From Rhipicephalus microplus (Eukaryota > Arthropoda > Arachnida > Ixodida > Ixodidae): a stretch of 64,000 nt of DNA. Where the stretch lies: assembly GCF_043290135.1 (NCBI RefSeq), contig NC_134710.1, positions 202,971,692 to 203,035,691 on the forward strand. The letters are read 5' to 3'. Under the pieces are notes generated by a model. The model was not told where the DNA came from, did no database searches, and worked only from the letters and a program-made list of their open reading frames with translations. The translations under genes and the position numbers were made by a program. Positions 35,357-47,427 of this stretch are shown in pieces. How positions within the stretch are numbered: position 1 is the first letter of the stretch; every line of letters starts with the position of its first letter.

Positions 35357-36165
35357 GAGAGAGAGATAAATTGAGAGGAAATGCAGGGAGGTTAACCAAG
35401 CCTGGCTCGGTTGGCTACCCTACACTTGGGGTGGGGGAAAAGGAGAATAATAGAACGGAAAGAGATAGAAAAGAAGAGGAGTAAGAAAGAGAAGCATAAA
35501 TAGTAAGCTCGATACTACACAGCACGGTCTCGCACAGTTCTTTCACAAGCGGTCGTGAAGTCTGGTGGTCCTTAAAAAGTACAAGAGGGCTTTCGTGGCT
35601 TTGCACGTATGGGAAGTCGTCGGCTAAGGTCCCAGAATCTTCTCTTCTGTAAGCGGCCGTGAATCCAGCTGACAGAGCTTGGCTTCCATAATACGTCGTT
35701 CGGTCTGGTATGCTGGGAAATGACATAGAATGTGCTCAAGCGCTTCCTCGCAGGCGCAGATGTTGCATGCCGAAGTGCTCGCCATTCCAAGGAGACGGGA
35801 GTACGAATTCGTAAATGCCACGCCCCACCTCATGCGACACAGTAAAGTTTCTGCGAATCGTGGGAGCCCGGATGGCAAACGAAGTTGCAAGTTTGGGTCG
35901 ATCGAATACAGGTGCGTGTAGGAGAAACCCTGCGTATTCCATTGTAGGAGAGATATACGGCGAGCAAGTGATTGTAGTAGCCTTGCAGCGTCCGTTCTCA
36001 AGAGTGGTATGGGCGTGCGCTGGTCTTGGTCATGAGCCGATCGAGCAGCTTCATCCGCGCGGTCATTGCCGACGATTCCGCAATGACTTGGCAACCACTT
36101 AAATACAATATCGTGACCTTCCGTCAGCGCTTCGTGGTAGTCGTGCCTTATCTGATATACTGATT
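35357..36165 (-). mobile_element. I-clade LINE 3' end: RNase H C-terminus and tail
   Basis: The minus-strand frame starting near 36165 contains DIVFKWLPSHCGIVGNDRAD (the RNase H C-terminal His-Asp motif) followed by DEAARSAHD, then the cysteine-rich CNICACEEALEHILCHFPAY region. The tail ends in ttaatttctctctc-type sequence near 35357. The coding piece is open for about 180 codons. The element is 5'-truncated at about 36165. Confidence 0.88.
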
Positions 36166-36169
36166 GTTT

Positions 36170-37325
36170 ATGTAACACGTGCTGCATAACAAACCGTAGT
36201 GACTGTAAGGCTAAGTAACACAAAAAACGCAAATAGATGGTCTGTTTATTTCAATGAGGCCGATGAGGTATTTCTAATTTACATGTTTGAATGAGTATAG
36301 CCAACCACATGCATATATGAATATTGCCAAGTCTCAATTGCAAAATAAAGCGCAGATATCAGCCTTGCGTTTCCACATTTATTTTTAATGAATTTGAATA
36401 AATCAAAAAGTGGTGAGGGCTGGAGGAATCCCACTTGGGCTTACTATGTTTTCTGTTCAGCGTGAGCAGCGATAAGAAACGGAACCTGAAAAGAAGAACA
36501 TGATATCACTGTGAGAAAACGGAACCGTAAATAGTTTGCGAAACCTACACCATAAGTGATTTACAGACATAAAAAAGGCTCACAACGAATGAAGAGTGAC
36601 TTATTAAAGAGTTTGCCATTATTGTGCAAAACACAAATTTCAAATAATTGTTTTCGTAACATCTGACGTAATGACAAACTTGCAGCCCAAGATGACGTGA
36701 GCTTCTTTTACTCAATATCCCAATAGGATCTTTTGCATACGTGCCAGTCACTTCTTTCTTCTAAGTTATCTTGTCCAACCAAAGGAAATGCTGGACCAAC
36801 TACCTCGTTTAGAGGGTGAGCACCGCTGTTGATTTTTTCATCATCATAGTGGTGAGGCGCCAAATCATAACTGCACCTTTGTTTCCCTAAGTGTGGCTGT
36901 CGCCTGGAGTGAAGATGCTGAAGAAGCAATCCGGGATTCTGGAAATAAATAACGCACAATCACATGCAAACTGATCAACTTCACTTCAACTATTTCATTT
37001 GTTGAACACACCGTTACTGTATACACGCATCTGACATACGCGCTTTGTTTTAAAGAATTTCGCAACGAAAACACGTTTGCACGTAAAAGAAGGCGGATAC
37101 CTCGTTTCACAAAAGGCTTGGCCCGTAGCCAGGTCTGACGTGTGGTTAGGGGCCCACCCTTTAGTCTCGCCATTTGGATGTAGCGTGGTGTTCTGGTGGT
37201 AATGATAAAAATGAATATAGGGGTCTTTCAATGCCTTCAGAAACTGTCCCCTCCCCCCCCCCCCCCCAAAAAAAAGAAAATAAAAATCCTGGCTAGGGGC
37301 CTGCAATAGACACGAGCTAGTCCGT
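36170..37325. other. No gene recognised
   Basis: No motif-bearing frames. A poly-C run (37249-37266) is the only simple sequence. Confidence 0.35.
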
Positions 37326-37329
37326 AAAC

Positions 37330-38020
37330 AAAAATAGGATGTGGACACTAAGGGACAAAGAAGACAATGTCATAACCAGAAATTGGATTGTTGAGGTGGC
37401 GGAGGAGTCATACACAGAGCTGTAGAGAAGCTGAAACAACTAGAATGGCAGAATGGCATCGTAAAAAGCAAATAGCCCAGAGAAAATTGGCATCTTACCA
37501 GTAACAACAGTGAAAGTAAGGGAAGCCCTATAGGAGGAATGCAAAGAGGCAAAGGCGCTAGTGAAAATAAGCTAACAAACAACCTCCTGCAAGATGGTGG
37601 ATAAACTGTGTTAGAAAAACTGACCACTTTGAGTTTGAAGTGGCTCATGATAAGAAGGGTTTCAGAACCTTGGAAGAAGCCAAACATTATTTCATTGCTT
37701 CAAAAATGAAAAAAAAATCTACAGTGCATCCGCAGTCGCCATAGATCACCACAAAGGAAGTGACATACTACCATTAAAGAAGAGTGTAATCAGAGAGAGA
37801 CACAATCTCTCCAATGCTGCTTACTGCATGTTTACAGGAGCTTTTCAGAACTCTACATTGGGAAGAATTGGGGATAAGAGTTAATTAAGTGTACCTCAGT
37901 AACCTGTGATTCGCTTATGACATTGCTGTCATGAGTAACTCAGGTTACGAATTACAGCTCATGATTGCTGAACTAGACACGGAATGCACAAAAGTAGGTC
38001 TAAAGGCCAGGAGGCTGTGG
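37330..38020 (+). mobile_element. RTE-like LINE reverse transcriptase remnant
   Basis: Across many stops and frameshifts the order of an RTE-type RT is visible: a LLQDGG.TVLEKLT segment near 37590, EGFRTLEEA near 37660, LFTG.FQ.S near 37840, and finally SNSGYELQLMIAELDTECTK with VGLK at 37934-38005, typical of the region just after the YADD box. Heavily decayed. Confidence 0.7.
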
Positions 38021-38545
38021 CAAAAAAAACCCCCAACTTTCCCGCAGGAAATCGTGAGGAAATGTGAATGCGTTTCTTGCACCGAGAGACGGTACCATTG
38101 GCATCAGACATTCGCCTTCACCGACTTTTGCCCTCGCCTTGAGAGGCACACATCCAGAGAACGGTCGAGAGTGAAGAGCAAGTAGACGGAAAGTGGCGCG
38201 CAGTGGTCTTGGCTCGGCGTTGGCGTTTCCCAGCGGTGTGTCTAGCACACATTCCCTGATGTTCTTGAAAGGCGCTCAGCCAGCGAATGGTTGACAGTTA
38301 GATGAGAGCAGGTGGGAGAGTGGGGCGCAGAGAGTAGAGAGAGCGAACTGCCGAAAGAGGAGCGGTAAAGCACCGCATCTACTCTCTCCTACACTCTCTC
38401 GCATCACTTGATCCGGTTGCTAGGGGCGAGGATAAGCGCACGCGCCCGCAGCTGTTGCTATAGAAGATGGAGTGAGAGGGAAGAGATAACACCGGCCGGC
38501 GCGCGGACACCACTGCCAACAACACCGGATGCCTGACATAGCCCG
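38020..38545. other. Unassigned, contains GA-rich inverted segments
   Basis: The gagagagtagagagagcga block (38330-38350) and tactctctcctacactctct (38380-38399) are loosely inverted copies. No gene. Confidence 0.35.
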
Positions 38546-38549
38546 ACTG

Positions 38550-38944
38550 AAGGCTCATTCACACCGAAGGCAGCGCGTCAAAGCGGCCAAGCGGGTTTTT
38601 CGAAGCGGCAAGGCGGCGAGTGCATGAACCTGTTCAGACCGACCGCCTCCTATGGATCGCCGCTCGGCAGAATAGGCGGGCATCTCGCGCTTTTGCGTAC
38701 GTGTCCCTGTGACGTATCAGCAATTTTCCCGAACGTAAACAGGCAGCACCACCGCGCCTTCGTTGCGTGGCGTTCTGATTGGCTGTGGCAAAGCGGCAAG
38801 CCTCGGCAGGTGGCAAAAAATTGCTCCGAGAGCGATCACCCTAGCCACATGGCTTTTCTCCCGCTTTCGCCACCTGGAGAGAAGGCATTTCCCGGTTTCC
38901 GCGTCGCCGCTTTGGCCATCCCACAATCGATGTGAACGAGCCTT
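38550..38944. mobile_element. Candidate 395-bp MITE with 18-bp terminal inverted repeats
   Basis: The left end aaggctcattcacaccga (38550-38567) is matched by the inverted right end tcgatgtgaacgagcctt (38927-38944), with two transition differences. The interior is GC-rich compared with its flanks and has no transposase. The target duplication is unclear, so I leave the superfamily open. Confidence 0.75.
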
Positions 38945-38998
38945 AAAATGCGATCGCATTTAAAAAAGTGTTTCTGATTCATGTGACGCTTTCTTTAT

Positions 38999-39236
38999 TG
39001 ATTGATATGTGGGGTTCAACGTCCCAAAACCACTATATGATTATGAGAGACGCCGTAGTGGAGGGCTCCGGAAATTTAGACCACCTGGGGTTCTTTAACG
39101 TGCACCCAAATATGAGCACACGGGCCTACAACATTTCCGCCTCCATCGGAAATGCAGCCGCCGCAGCCGGGATTTGAACCCGCGTCCTGCGGGTCAGCAG
39201 CCGAGTACCTTAGCCACTAGACCACCACGGCGGGGC
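38999..39236 (-). mobile_element. Ruka SINE, young full-length copy
   Basis: Nearly identical to the best copies over the whole length, with intact head and body. Flanked by 12-bp perfect duplications cgctttctttat at 38987-38998 and 39237-39248. Confidence 0.96.
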
Positions 39237-39249
39237 CGCTTTCTTTATC

Positions 39250-41965
39250 CCACTAAAGCGAAAGCACACTCATAAATATGGAATGCTTCTCAAGTGCGAC
39301 TGTAGTAAACAATTAACTCGTAGGTTTATTGCACTATTTAATGGGCTAGCTAGGAAGACACATATGAGGTGGCAGTGATGTATTTCGCTTCTTTCATTGC
39401 AACGGCCTGGTTCGCGTCACCCGTGGTAAAATTTCAGAGTTCATTATTGAGTCAGCGACACAATTTCTTGTGAAGCTCCACCACAAGTAATGCCCGTGTT
39501 TTTGGAGACAGATTATGACAGGTTAAAGAATTCAATATTATTGCAATGCGCTGCCGCCATGTGACACCTACGCAAACTTATTGGCAAAAAACTACATACG
39601 TTGAAATGAAACAACTAGCCCGGCAAGCAATCATCCTTTATAAACTGAAGTGGTTTTCACTCACTGGTATGTATTTCTAGGGCTTGAAATGGGTGTTCAT
39701 CCTATGAAAGCTTCGACGGTCACTTCGCTACTCCAAAATCAGCTGAATGCCCTTCGCGAAAGTATTTGAAATAGTTAAAATAAACAGAACGAAAGAAAGT
39801 GTGTCGGCCGGTAGTGGCTCCAAATATTTACAGTCAAACGAAACAACGTGAGACCCATCCCAATGCACTACGAGCCATTACCTGCTGGCACTACCGTCGG
39901 CCACCGGCATGGAGGAAGGAGAGCTAAGAAGAGGTCCTAGTATAGTAGCTAGAAAGGTTTTCCTAGGGTCACGAACGCGCACTTTCCCCAGCGACGGCGG
40001 AGAAACCAGATTCTAGGCACCGACCGGCGGAGCTGTCCGTTGCTAGCGCGTTGGCCTGTGGCAAGTGGAGGTTAGAGGTGGGGTGCAGAAAGTGACCGCG
40101 CCACAACGTCATTCTCTCACAACTGCTACCCAAAACATCTGCTTTAGCAATAGATTCGATTTCTAACTGTTATGTTCGAGGCTGATCAATGAGGTAGAGC
40201 GGGAAAATTTGTACTTTTGTGGACCATATGAAAAGTCTTCGAAAAATTGGGGAACCCTAAAGTTTCACCCCTGAGAGTTAAACACGATAGTGGTATCCGG
40301 CCTCTAGTGCACCCTTCAACTGCTAAGTGAATACTTATTAATATGCTTTGTTACATACACATGCACATAAAGACGCACACAGTAGATTGGACCAGCGTGC
40401 GCTATCACCACCGAATGGACTCGTTTTCGTTGTGAGACATGTCGAACGAAATGCGTTAGAGGGGCTCTGAAACACTTCTTCAAGTAACCATGGAATGCAT
40501 TCGCTAAAAGAGCTTATTGCCTCACGAATCGAACGCCGCAAAAATGTTAAGAGTCCGTCCAGTGCGAGTGAAGTTACAAAAGTTTGTCGCATGCTGAAAT
40601 TGCATTATCTCTTCTCTCGTCGCGAGGAAAGCACTGGAAGCTAAGCAGAAAGGGGTGGCAGGACCCGAAAAAGTACCACGCTTAGTGACCTTGAGCACTC
40701 TTTATTTCTTCAAACGCCTTGCTGTTTCAGTGTGATCCCGCGCGCACGCGTGGAGAAGAAGTGGCCTCCCGCGACTCTCTCAGTAACTTGATTTTTCGGT
40801 CACAGACACACAGATGATTTTTCGCTCACAACCAATGGGGCCGACGCCATCGGCGGGTTTTATGCGATATGAGCTCTCTAACGCTATCGCGTTAAAATCC
40901 GCACATGCAGGTGCTAGGAGAATGACGTCTTTGTCGCTGTGCACGTAATTTCAACCGTCTTGACAAGTTCCTAACAATGCATATGTGCAGCATTTTTTTG
41001 AAGTTCTCAAATTGCGAATGAACACGCTTCGAGTATTTCTATCATTTAACAGCCGTACGTCATAGTGCTGTAGTTGTCTTCTCCTTAGAATGAAACAAAG
41101 GTATCAATTGAGTTCGCAAGTGTATGACGCACTTTAGTGGGAGCTCACTATCATAATATTCTTGTCGCGCTGGTCATGAAATATGTTTCCTCAGTCGCAT
41201 GTGGCACATACCCGCACACCACCAGCCATATAATGCTGGATATGTGTGCCACACGCACGCTCCAAGAATAGCATCAGACGCCTGTTTTTTGGAAAATTTT
41301 TATAGACACGAAAAAATGGAAATTGTGTATACATCCAGGGCGACCTATCTCAAAGCCCCACCGAAGGTTGCACGATTCTGCGGAAAAGGATTTTAGTAGT
41401 GATGTAAGGGCAATATCAATTGTGGTTGTGGTGTTGGCCAACCGCTTTGATAACAATGCAATAAGCGTTACACATACACTACTATGACTCTATACTGAAG
41501 TACTGAAATGCAGTTCATGAAACTTGCGTCTGTGCTTTAGCGTCTGTATATCATTGTGAGATAAGATCGTGCGTTCGTCATTATGCGCCAGTGACCTCCA
41601 CGTGGGTCGTGAGCGCTCGATTTGATCAACTACTCTGAAAACACAAAGGCATATATCTTAATCTCGTAACGCTTTGCTGAAAGCACAAAATCTAGCGTTG
41701 CATGAATACGATTTCCACTATGTGTAAAATCAACCCAAACTTTTCCACTGCTTTCTTTACTCGCCTACCATCGACCTCACCCCCGCACGGATATGGAGGT
41801 AGATGTTTCAGATGGTAATTAAAGGCGGCAATGCTCGATTGGTAAGTGCCAGAGGGATAAAGCAACACGAAAAGGGAAGTAGACAAGATACACCTTTTTT
41901 TGATTCTTCAAATGTAGCCACAACCATATTTGTTTTCATGAAAATATATGGACCGGCCTTAATGT
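39250..41965. other. No gene recognised
   Basis: 2.7 kb without motif-bearing frames. If the exon at 42610 belongs to a multi-exon gene, part of this may be its intron or promoter region; I could not identify a signal-peptide exon. Confidence 0.35.
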
Positions 41966-41969
41966 ATTC

Positions 41970-42108
41970 CTGATTAAAGTTTAAGTTTTACGTCTCCAAA
42001 ACCACAATATATAGCAACGCCATACTGGAGAGCTCCAGAAATTTCTACCGTTTGATGGTCTTTATAATGCACTCACATTGAATAGCATGAGGACCTCTCG
42101 AATTGATC
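41970..42108 (-). mobile_element. Ruka SINE fragment, highly diverged
   Basis: 3'-half landmarks are present: ttttacgtctccaaaaccac, gagagctccagaaatttcta and a gggttctttaa-like segment. Confidence 0.6.
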
Positions 42109-42475
42109 ACGCGGCGCTGACCATGCAACACTTGCACAAAAAGGGAAGTGTTTCTAACGCTTTGCTGAGACGACACCACTTACCCATCGCCTTGCGTTTT
42201 ACACCTTATCACCTCTTAGACGGGCACGCACGCCTATATCAGAGCCACACATTTCGTTTTCCAAGATAACGACCAGATACCGCTCGTGACTTGGTGCGCT
42301 CGTTCACCTCCGCTTCATGCTCGAGGCACTCTAACGCAGCGACTCCAGAATACTATTCACCGATTTTCTTGCACAGAGCATCAAATAAACGTTTTGTTCA
42401 ATCTCTCCAGACGCAAGAATTTCGACGACATTTGCAAATTAACATGCATATACGGGGCCAATTTTTTATGACGCG
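42108..42475 (+). repeat. Dispersed repeat 'X', copy 1
   Basis: It matches 44708-45090 in the same orientation. Shared segments in order: ccatgcaac, caagtgtttc, acgctttgct, tacaccttatcacctc, gctcgaggcactctaacgca, ttcaccgattttct, catcaaataaac and cgacgacatttgca. Both copies carry an AATAAA near the right end. Family unknown. Confidence 0.85.
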
Positions 42476-42609
42476 CTTGCCAAGTCAGCTCATGTGATAT
42501 TAAACTAAATGCGGGGGGTAGAAAAAAGAGGAAAAATATCATGCATGCATATTCTTTGCTAGCAAAAATTTTATGAGAAGGTTAGGGTAGGGGTACCAGT
42601 CTCCTGTAG

Positions 42610-43727
42610 AACTTGGACGTGGCACTGATATTTTCGAAGCTGATGCAATTTTATTACGAGCCGTGGCTTAAGAAGTTCGCGATTTGCGGGCGTGCAAATG
42701 AAAATTTTTCTAACTTCTGCAACGCACTGTGCCATCTTCCTCCAAAACTAGATAAGCTGCTTTGTTTCTCTTTGTCAAGCGAAGAAAAGGTATTTCCCAA
42801 TTCAGAGCTACTGCAGAGTCAGTACAACTGCGTGAGTAAAAGCAAAACATCAAGAGAGGTTCTATGGGTACATAAAGTTCATTTCACTGCTGCTTTAAAT
42901 TCCTTTTAATTTATTACACGCTGTTTCATTAACTATTATTAAGTGTTGGGTTTAACAACCCAAAACACTGATATGATTATGAGAGATGCTGGAGTGGAGG
43001 ACTCAGGAAATTCTGACCACTTGGGGTACCCTAACGTGCTCCTTAATCTGAGCACACGGGCGTGAATTGTATACCGCAAACATTTTTACTTCGACCAAAA
43101 CTGCGGCTGCCGCGGCCGAGATTCAATCCAACAACTTGCGGGTCGGCAGTCGAGAGTGCCTCAGCCTCCATCCCACCGTTGTGGCCGGGTTTGTTTGATT
43201 GATGTGCGCCTTCTTCTTCCTGAAAAAGGAATGACGAAAAACATGACAGCTTCATTGTAAAGTACTCTTTGCGATCCTCCCTGTAACCGACAAGGGACGA
43301 CAATCCACTTAAATACACCGAAAAGGAGTAAATCTCAGGCGCTTGCGGGAGGGATGACGTTCGTTCAATTTTGCAAGAGTTGCTGCATATGCCCCTCAAA
43401 AGAGCCAAAGTTGCGCATTGCTACATCATATTGCGATCAGATATCACTCTTTTGACGGCGTTGGGTGAAGGCAGCTCTCGTTCGCATACATGTTAAAGGC
43501 TGTCTTGACAGAAGCTGTTGGCATACGTTGTACGGATTTTTTTGTGCCGTAATCGTTTCTGCCCCCTTCAGCAGATATTGTGAGCCGTCCAAAATAATGC
43601 ATTTAATGCGTAAGCTTGGAGGTAATGCAATACCAGTGTTACTCGTCATCTGATCTTGGCACTTTTTTCCATACAGGAGCAGAACGCGCATGTTAAGTCC
43701 ATTGAGTACGCCCTTGACAGTGAATAG
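42610..43727 (+). CDS. Last two exons of an unrecognised cysteine-containing protein
   Basis: Exon A (42610-42831, 74 codons) starts after ctcctgtag and ends at a consensus donor (gtgagt at 42832). Exon B (43677-43727) starts after a strong pyrimidine tract (acttttttccatacag) and ends in TAG. Both junctions are phase 0 and the joined frame is open. Exon A encodes NLDVALIFSKLMQFYYEPWL, then segments with Cys at FAIC, NFC, ALC, LLCF and YNC; exon B adds EQNAHVKSIEYALDSE. The spacing of five cysteines and the small size suggest a secreted tick protein, but I recognise no family and found no upstream signal-peptide exon. The intron carries a Ruka copy. Evidence is splice-site and composition based. 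Confidence 0.6.
42944..43192 (-). mobile_element. Ruka SINE in the intron of the unknown gene
   Basis: Tail-to-head order gttgggtttaacaacccaaa, gtggaggactcaggaaattc, gattcaatccaacaacttgc, catcccaccgttgtggccgg. Moderately diverged; antisense to the gene. Confidence 0.9.
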
Positions 43728-43811
43728 GAGCTACTACGTTATGATGCATAACTGTGTGTCATACATCTTCATTCATCGACCCAGGCTCGGCATACCTGAA
43801 CCAAACACGAA

Positions 43812-43817
43812 AAATAA
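43812..43817 (+). promoter_or_regulatory. AATAAA polyadenylation signal after the 43677-43727 exon
   Basis: A canonical hexamer 85 bases after the TAG supports this being the 3' end of a transcribed gene. Confidence 0.5.
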
Positions 43818-44180
43818 AAAGCGCAACCATGCACTGTGGGACAAACCAAGATTTGAACAAGACCTACTTGGAAGGACGGAATGTGAATGTGAAATATAAG
43901 ACTACGTCACTGTATTGGAAAAATGCACATAGTTTGCTTTATTACCATGCTCATGCAAAAGCACCATACTTGCAGCAGAGTGTGTAAAAACACGGAAGAG
44001 CTGTAGCAGAAGCAAGGCGGACGAATATGATGCTAAGCTTGTGTTAGACAAGCCGAAGTTGCCGAACGCATGCGCCCAGATACACCAAACCTAGAAGCTC
44101 GTGCCCAACAAGCCAAGCAGAAGCGCGAATGCTATAACTCTTTTAGCTATACCATTGGCTGCAATACTCAAGAGCAATTC

Positions 44181-44320
44181 AGGAGGTATAATGTCCCAAA
44201 TCTGCGATATCATTATGTGCGACATCGTAGTAGCGGCATTCGGAAATGTTGCCCACCGGAGGCTTTTAGCGCACCCAAATATAAGCATCTGGGCCCCAAT
44301 CATTTTCGCCGGCTGACCAA
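44181..44320 (-). mobile_element. Ruka SINE fragment
   Basis: aggtataatgtcccaaatct, catcgtagtagcggcattcg, and gcgcacccaaatataagcat follow Ruka order on the minus strand; the head is missing. Confidence 0.65.
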
Positions 44321-44707
44321 TCGTGTCAACAGAAGTGTCAATGCTTATTAAAATCTTGTTTAGTGGTTTGAAAACCAGGCCAACAGAATACGCTTTTTAA
44401 AGAAAATAGTCTTTTTTAGGTACCTTCGACGCAAAAAGCTTGGTCTGTCTGTCTGTACACTAGTCTGCTTGTCCACCCATAACGAAGAAACGGCACCAAA
44501 GTGACCAAACCACACTCCAAACTGCCCACCCTATCCGCAGCGCCCACCAATGCTGCTCAAGGTTCAGCCTTCATACTTAAGTGGTTGTCAATTAAAAAGC
44601 AATTATTGCGCATATATGAGGCACCATAACAACACGTCATTATTATGTATGTCTAATTTTCAGTAGAAAAGGCTTACATAGGTAATTTTGAGGATCGTAG
44701 CTTTTAA

Positions 44708-45090
44708 ACGCTGCGCTGGCCATGCAACGCTTGCACGAAACGGCAAGTGTTTCCAACGCTTTGCTAAGATGACACGGTGGTGGCGTCTAGCCCTCGCCTT
44801 GAGTTCTACACCTTATCACCTCAGAAACGAGCGCGCACGGCGCGCGCCCCGTTTTCCACGATAACTGCCAAATAGCTCTCATGTCTCACGTGTGACGTGA
44901 CTTGATGCGCTCGTTCGCCTCCGCTGCACGCTCGAGGCACTCTAACGCAGCGCCTCCGGAATACTGTTCACCGATTTTCTCGCTCAGAACATCAAATAAA
45001 CATTTTGTTCCCTCTCTCCAGACGCAAGACTGTCGTCTTTCGACGACATTTGCAGTGTAACATGTAAATAGGGGGCCAATTTTGTTTTCG
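44708..45090 (+). repeat. Dispersed repeat 'X', copy 2
   Basis: Same orientation and order of shared blocks as copy 1 at 42108-42475, with about 80 percent identity by eye and small indels. Starts near ccatgcaacgcttgcacgaa and ends near agggggccaattttg. Confidence 0.85.
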
Positions 45091-45299
45091 CAGGCTAGCA
45101 CCCGAAGGACAAATTACAGGTGGTCAAAAGAAGGTCATGGCCTCTCTGACTGATTCTGCAAACACGCTTCTGTGATGAACGTGTCAGTGCCTTTCAGGCA
45201 TCATTGCAACAATCTCATGAATTTCCAGTAAATCAGCGAATGTTTAGGAAGGCAGGTCAATTGCTAAAATAAAAAAAAATATGCAGGCATTTCATTAGT

Positions 45300-45486
45300 T
45301 AATAAATGTCGTGGTTTAGTGATCCGAAGCCACCGTGCGATTGTGAGGACGCCGTTGTGGAGGGCTCCGGGAAATTCAACCGCCTGCGATTGTTTTGCCT
45401 CTGACGAAAACGCGGACGCCGCGGACGTAGTTTGATTTCGCCTCCTTCGAGGCAGAACCACAACTAAAATACTACCACGGCTGGTC
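45300..45486 (-). mobile_element. Ruka SINE, diverged and internally shortened
   Basis: aatgtcgtggtttagtgatc, cgccgttgtggagggctccg and accacggctgg mark the ends; the middle of the body is deleted. Confidence 0.75.
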
Positions 45487-45489
45487 ATA

Positions 45490-46760
45490 TAAGTTATTTC
45501 TCTTTGTGTGAAGCTGATGAAGTATTGAAAGTAATTGACATACTCCGGTTAGCAAAAAAGCTCGTGATGTTGCAGTTAACAAGTACCATGAACATTTTTA
45601 CACTTCTCAAAATTAGCTTGTCGCGTCCAGTTCGTAAAGTTCATTGTCATCGGCATCTGACGGCTTACCACGTGCACGTTATCTGGTGATATGTCTAGCT
45701 GCTCTCAGTGATTGTATCAAGGTGAAATGAAAACACCATATGGACCCAAGTGCAGGAACAGTACGACAAAAAGAACAATCTCTTGTCGAACTGCGCTGGC
45801 ATGCCGTTGGCCACTGGCATAAAACACAAAATGATTCAGCGAAAATAGGTCGCACGTGTCCCACATAAGGTGAATGCGATAGTAATTGAACTAGCGAGAG
45901 CAAAAATTATGAAGGGTTTGGCACGCCCTGAAACGTGGAGTGCACGTTACAAAATGCAGAAATTTGTTGTTCCACATGAATGCACTCGGCGAAAGGCTGC
46001 CGAATGGCTCGTGGTACATAAAAGCACAACTCTAGCTCTTTCAAGACTTGCACAGCATCTAATTGCTGCATACATAAAGTCCTATTTCTAAATTTGAGCC
46101 CTCCGTACTGAGCAGACTGAACAATTACTCAGCGCGAAACCGTTATGAAGACTAAACACATTGCGTGCTCCGTGCCAGGTAAAATAACAGATGAAAGTAG
46201 GAGATATTAGGCTTGTGGTTTAAATTATAGTTCATTCATGCGCTTGATTTCCCTGCTGTGTTACAGCGACACGTTTTCTCCAGCGTGTCCTCTCACTAAC
46301 AGCCAGTGTCATCCGTAATGTTTGTCCAAAAGCGCATGCACAGAGTGGCGAGATATAAAAAAAGGACTCAACTTGAAGTGATTGACGCCTTCGTGAAAGT
46401 AACGATATGCAGAAATAAAAAAAAACAGAAGATTCCCGGGAAAGAGAAGGTTCCAAGATGGACCAGAAGGCACCCAGGCGGTGAAGCATCGAGGTCGAAT
46501 ATCTATTTGTGCGATAACTGCCGCTAAGAAAGCTAATTTGTAGTGACTGATATTGCGGAAATCTTTTCGACTGTTTGTACAGAAAACCTGTTGATAACGT
46601 GACAGTACACTCAGCAGTGAACAGTGTGGGACCGCGAAGAGAGTACCAACTCTCCACACTTGAATGCAGCATCAACTGTTCACAAGAAAGCATAAATATC
46701 TTGTGTAGCGAGGCCTTAAAAACTTTCTTTCCATGTATTTAGCACTACATAAAAAAACTA
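45490..46760. other. No feature recognised
   Basis: Open frames on both strands (for example 46232-46693 -) show no motifs. Confidence 0.35.
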
Positions 46761-46764
46761 TGAA

Positions 46765-46925
46765 CCATCTCTACAAAGTGACACCTGATGGAATGCGAAT
46801 CAGCATGGTGCGCACAGTGTTGGCCCGGAGGAAACGGGCGTCTACGCGGGTGCTAGTAGAACGGTTTGAAGCGAAACTCAGTGTAGCGTTTACTCGAGTA
46901 AAGGTTTGTTTGAAACATGAAGAGA
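46765..46925 (-). repeat. Dispersed repeat 'R', minus copy
   Basis: The reverse complement matches 14105-14275 across actcgagtaaacgctacact, gcttcaaaccgttct, acgcccgtttc and cattccatca. The two copies lie 32 kb apart in opposite orientation. Confidence 0.7.
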
Positions 46926-46929
46926 CGGG

Positions 46930-47394
46930 AGGCGGGACGTGTTAACGACGTTTGCGCTCGGCTTTCTTGGCTCAAGTCTTCCCGGTCTTACCCGCGCGCT
47001 GTCTGTATTTTCGAATGCAATCGGTGTTCTTGATCCGAATCTCGTCAGTATCGCTGGTCTTGCACTGCCAACGCTTGAGTTCGGTTTCCCTGGCTTGCGC
47101 CTCATTGGTGTTGGTGTCATCATTCGCGTACGCGATGGCCTTCGCTAACCCTCGGAACGCCAGTGACAGCCGAGAAGGGTACGTGCTGTTGGTATTGGGA
47201 TCCCACCGCGGCCCCCAGTTGTTAAAAGCGGTGGTAGGACAGAATCCCCCATAGCTATCCGTTACTCAGGTGTTGGGAATTTGCCATTACCGGCACCGAG
47301 GGACTCAGGAGGAAGACGCCTAGCATGAGGAGACTGATGAGGAAAACTGCAGAGAGCTTTGTTCTACATTATTTACAAGTGAGAACTTCACGCC

Positions 47395-47427
<33 letters not shown>

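Noticed and set aside
38968..39177. 69-codon frame
   Set aside because: It is the antisense of the young Ruka SINE; similar peptides appear wherever Ruka is inserted.
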